Below the pieces are notes generated by a model that did no database searches, was not told the origin of the DNA, and saw only the letters and a program-made list of their open reading frames with translations. Shown piece after piece: positions 49,970-52,591 of a stretch of DNA of 52,591 nt (positions are counted from its first letter, which is position 1; every line of letters begins with the position of its first letter). The stretch comes from Desulfuromonadaceae bacterium (GTDB lineage Bacteria > Desulfobacterota > Desulfuromonadia > Desulfuromonadales > UBA2294): assembly GCA_024636225.1 (NCBI GenBank), contig JAGXHN010000033.1, positions 1-52,591 of the forward strand, written 5' to 3'. A program made the translations under genes and the position numbers.

Positions 49970-52124
49970 CTCTGTAACGATTGCACTGGCAGGCAACCCG
50001 AATGCCGGAAAAACCACACTGTTCAACGCCATCACAGGAGCACGCCAAAGGGTCGGCAACTACCCCGGGATCACGGTCGATCGCAAGGAAGGGACCATCA
50101 ACCTTGATGATGCCGAGGTCAATATTATCGACCTGCCTGGCTGCTACTCCCTATCCGCTTACTCAGAAGAAGAGCTGGTGGCGCGCAATGTGCTGGTCGA
50201 AGAACGCCCGGACGTCGTGGTAGACGTCGTCGACGCAACAAAGTTGGAGCGCCACCTCTATCTGACCGTACAGTTTCTCGAACTCGGGATACCTGTGGTG
50301 CTCGCCCTCAACATGATGGATGATGCCAAAAAACAGGGACTGCATATCGATCGCAAACGACTCTCCGCATTACTCAATTGCCCGGTGGTTGAAACCGTCG
50401 CCCGCTCCGGTCTGGGCAAGCAGGAATTAATGAAAACGGCCTTCAATCATGCCAAAGAGCGCAGCGGAGCCTGGCAGCCACTTAAAGTCTCATATGGTCC
50501 GGACCTGGACATTGCTCTTGTTGAAATGGAAAAGGAAATTGAAGCGGCGAACTTTATGACCGACCGCTACCCGGCTCGTTGGATTGCACTCAAGTATCTG
50601 GAAGCCGATGAGGAAATTCTGACTAACGGCACCAAACTTGGAGGTCCGGCAGAGGAACTGGAAAAGCTTGTGCAGAAGGCCCGCAAACATTGCAAAACGA
50701 CCCTGAACACAACCCCCGATGCGATCATAGCCGACTATCGGTACGGCCTGATCAACTCGATCCTGCGCCAGGACATTCTGACCCACGAGCGAACCCAGAG
50801 CGAGCGTATCGATTTTTCGACCAAACTCGACACTATCTTGACCAATCGCATACTCGGTCCGGCCATCATGTTTGGCGTCCTCTACTCCATGTTTCAGACC
50901 ACATTTACGCTGGGCGAAATCCCGATGGGCTGGCTGGAGAGTCTGTTCGGCTGGCTGGGTGCGACGGCAACGGCAATCATCCCCGCAGGGATGGTGCAGT
51001 CACTGGTCGTTTCGGGCATTATCGACGGAGTCGGCGGCGTCATGGGCTTTGTACCGTTGATCGGCATCATGTTTTTGATGATCGCCTTCCTCGAAGACTC
51101 TGGTTACATGGCCAGAGTCGCCTTCATGCTCGATCGCGTCCTGCGCATCTTCGGTCTGCACGGTTGTTCTGCCATGCCATTCATCATCTCCGGTGGAATC
51201 ATGGGCGGTTGTGCTGTCCCAGGGGTGATGGCAACGCGGACGCTTCGCAGCCCCAAGGAGAAACTGGCGACCCTCATTACCGCACCGTTCATGCCATGCG
51301 GAGCGAAACTGCCGGTATTTCTCCTGTTGATTGCAGCGTTCTTCAGTGAGAACGAAGCGATGATTATGTTCATGATTACAATGTTCGCCTGGACGATGGC
51401 TCTGTTGGTCTCCAAACTTCTGCGCTCAACCATCATCAAAGGTGAGCCGACTCCATTCGTTATGGAGCTGCCGCCCTATCGACTCCCCACCCTTCAAGGG
51501 GTATTGATCCACACCTGGGAGCGGGTCTGGCAGTACATCAAGAAAGCGGGCACGATGATCCTGGCGGTGTCAATCCTCCTCTGGGCTGCCATGACCTTTC
51601 CCGGCTTGCCGGAGGAGACCGCGAACAAATTCGAAGCGGATCGTCAGGTAATCACAGCCTCCGTGCAAGACGTGCAACAACCGCCCCTGCTCCTGGAAAT
51701 CGACAATCTCGAAGCGCAGACGACCCTGCGGCATTCGGTCGCCGGGCGCATCGGCAGTTTCCTGGAACCGGTCAGCCAGTGGGCCGGTTTCGATTGGCGG
51801 ACCAATATTGCTCTGGTCGGCGGTTTCGCTGCTAAAGAGGTAATCGTCTCGACTTTCGGTACCGCCTATTCTCTGGGCGAAGTTGATCTGGATGAGACCG
51901 CATCGCTCTCAAGCCGAATTGCCGAAGACCCGGCCTGGAATAAAGCAACCGCTCTGGCGCTGATTATATTCGTCCTGCTCTACGCACCCTGCTTCGTCAC
52001 TGTTGTCACCATGGCCAAAGAATCGTCCTGGCGCTGGGCGCTATTCTCCACCATTTTCAATACCGCTTTAGGTTTCGGCCTCGCTGTCGTTGCCTATCAG
52101 GTCGGATCTTTACTGCTGGTTTGA
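49962..52124 (+). CDS. feoB: Ferrous iron transporter FeoB
   Basis: Inner-membrane Fe(II) importer, 720 aa. The N-terminal G domain has 'GNPNAGKTTLFNAITG', 'NYPGITVDRKEG', 'IIDLPGCYSLSAYSEEE' and 'LNMMDDAKKQG' (G1-G4). The membrane part has two Gate regions, with 'GYMARVAFMLDRVLRIFGLHG' and 'MPFMPCGAKLPV'-like signature 'APFMPCGAKLPVFLL', and ends with 'YAPCFVTVVTMAKESSW'. The open frame begins at 49920, but ATG 49962 overlapping feoA is the normal start. Regulated with feoA by Fur. Confidence 0.97.
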   Translation: MSSSVTIALAGNPNAGKTTLFNAITGARQRVGNYPGITVDRKEGTINLDDAEVNIIDLPGCYSLSAYSEEELVARNVLVEERPDVVVDVVDATKLERHLYLTVQFLELGIPVVLALNMMDDAKKQGLHIDRKRLSALLNCPVVETVARSGLGKQELMKTAFNHAKERSGAWQPLKVSYGPDLDIALVEMEKEIEAANFMTDRYPARWIALKYLEADEEILTNGTKLGGPAEELEKLVQKARKHCKTTLNTTPDAIIADYRYGLINSILRQDILTHERTQSERIDFSTKLDTILTNRILGPAIMFGVLYSMFQTTFTLGEIPMGWLESLFGWLGATATAIIPAGMVQSLVVSGIIDGVGGVMGFVPLIGIMFLMIAFLEDSGYMARVAFMLDRVLRIFGLHGCSAMPFIISGGIMGGCAVPGVMATRTLRSPKEKLATLITAPFMPCGAKLPVFLLLIAAFFSENEAMIMFMITMFAWTMALLVSKLLRSTIIKGEPTPFVMELPPYRLPTLQGVLIHTWERVWQYIKKAGTMILAVSILLWAAMTFPGLPEETANKFEADRQVITASVQDVQQPPLLLEIDNLEAQTTLRHSVAGRIGSFLEPVSQWAGFDWRTNIALVGGFAAKEVIVSTFGTAYSLGEVDLDETASLSSRIAEDPAWNKATALALIIFVLLYAPCFVTVVTMAKESSWRWALFSTIFNTALGFGLAVVAYQVGSLLLV

Positions 52125-52171
52125 CCAGCAGCCCGACAAGCATGGTTTCACGACCATAAAGGAAAACAATT

Positions 52172-52348
52172 ATGATGACTTTAGATACCTTCATTACAGC
52201 CGGAATCGTTTTAGCCGCCGCTCTCTTTCTCTACCGGAAGCTTGCCAAGACCAAAAAAAGTGGCGGTTGTGGCTGCGCATCCGGAGGGAGTTGCTGTGGC
52301 TCACATGATCGTAGAGTTAAAACGGACTGTTGCAGTTCGAAGCAGTGA
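52172..52348 (+). CDS. FeoB-associated Cys-rich membrane protein
   Basis: 58-aa protein with one helix (residues about 6-21), a basic stretch and a Cys-rich tail ('GGCGCASGGSCCGS' and 'DCCSS', seven Cys in all). This matches the small FeoB-associated Cys-rich family that often replaces FeoC. AAGGA precedes the ATG; it follows feoB by 47 nt. Likely helps iron binding or FeoB assembly (family-level inference). Confidence 0.85.
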   Translation: MMTLDTFITAGIVLAAALFLYRKLAKTKKSGGCGCASGGSCCGSHDRRVKTDCCSSKQ

Positions 52349-52435
52349 TGACAGGTGCACCTGGGGCAAGACGCTTATCAAGGCTCAGAAAGGGCTAAAC
52401 TGAGCTGAAACCAAATGACTACAAGGGCTTCTAAC

Positions 52436-52591
52436 GTGTTCAAAATTCAGACTTATTCATTCAAAAATATTTTCGTTCTTGTTGTAGGACTTATCTGTCT
52501 GTCAATTCCGGCGTATGCGATTCATCCGGACGAGAAAAGTGAGATTGAAAATCTTAAGAAACGGATCGATCTCCTCGAAACGCAACAGACA
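52436..52591 (+). CDS. Secreted or outer-membrane protein, N-terminal part (cut by window edge)
   Basis: Open to the window end (52 codons seen). Residues about 9-26 form a signal peptide ('FVLVVGLICLSIPAYA'), and the mature part begins with a coiled coil ('EIENLKKRIDLLETQQ'), as in many trimeric outer-membrane porins. GTG 52436 has AAGGG 8 nt upstream; an in-frame ATG at 52415 has no ribosome site. Lying just after feo, it may be an iron-linked porin, but the family cannot be told from this part. Confidence 0.65.
   Translation, partial: MFKIQTYSFKNIFVLVVGLICLSIPAYAIHPDEKSEIENLKKRIDLLETQQT

Noticed and set aside
50690..51349. 219-codon plus-strand frame inside feoB
   Set aside because: Alternative frame of feoB with Arg/His-rich composition; no ribosome site.
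52352..52363. 12-bp palindrome CAGGTGCACCTG after the FeoB-associated gene
   Set aside because: Self-complementary without a loop and no T tract; not a convincing terminator, operator status cannot be judged.

Overview
The window looks like chromosome of an anaerobic, respiring bacterium of the Desulfuromonas/Geobacter group (Desulfuromonadia). The inference rests on gene content: a full 14-gene nuo operon whose NuoF carries extra iron-sulfur domains, a futalosine-type menaquinone gene set, a Cbc/Nrf-like quinone module with multihaem cytochromes, a NapC/NirT-type inner-membrane cytochrome and a Fur-type feo locus. No rRNA and no CRISPR array were seen.

Layout. Bases 1-2950 (minus): phosphate uptake, pstS followed by a long pstC cut by the window edge, with a Pho-box-like repeat upstream. 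3074-8039 (minus): four overlapping genes, namely a large unrecognised protein (813 aa, TTG start with a strong ribosome site), a phosphatidylserine decarboxylase, an Lgt-like membrane protein and a DUF2062 protein. 8260-11997 (plus): a 43-aa membrane peptide, a chemoreceptor with an altered signalling tip, a Cys-rich small protein and a stand-alone receiver. 12054-14530 (minus): phoB-phoR, the likely regulators of pst. 14722-15150 (plus): a FlK-like thioesterase. 15241-22184 (minus): a tightly packed operon ubiA/mqnP-ubiX-mqnE-mqnC-hisC-mutY-rnd, ending in nucleic-acid enzymes. 22560-37615 (minus): nuoA-N with its own promoter and a strong terminator.

38068-42665 holds membrane electron transfer: a NapC/NirT-like cytochrome with one CX3CH motif, a single-gene unit for a 61-aa membrane protein (plus), and a cytochrome/ferredoxin/NrfD operon (minus). 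With nuo feeding menaquinone and these modules exchanging electrons between quinone and periplasmic haems, the block is a coherent respiratory region. 43147-45987 has a DUF2339 membrane protein, a 58-aa winged-helix-like protein and a ferritin-like protein.

46282-48087 is the accessory part. A 25-bp exact repeat at both ends contains the 3' end of a tRNA. At the right end the tRNA is full length, but it has an Asn-type body, a GUC (Asp) anticodon and a mismatched acceptor stem. Between the repeats lie a small membrane protein behind an operator-like palindrome, a BcepMu gp16-like DNA-binding protein and a 50-codon reading frame with no good start. It reads as a decayed mini-island with no integrase.

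48305-52591: a His-rich metal-transporter-like gene and its MarR partner (minus), divergent from Fur-box-controlled feoA-feoB-FeoB-associated protein (plus). A secreted protein begins at the right edge. Several start codons were moved from the longest reading frame on ribosome-site grounds; each entry says so.
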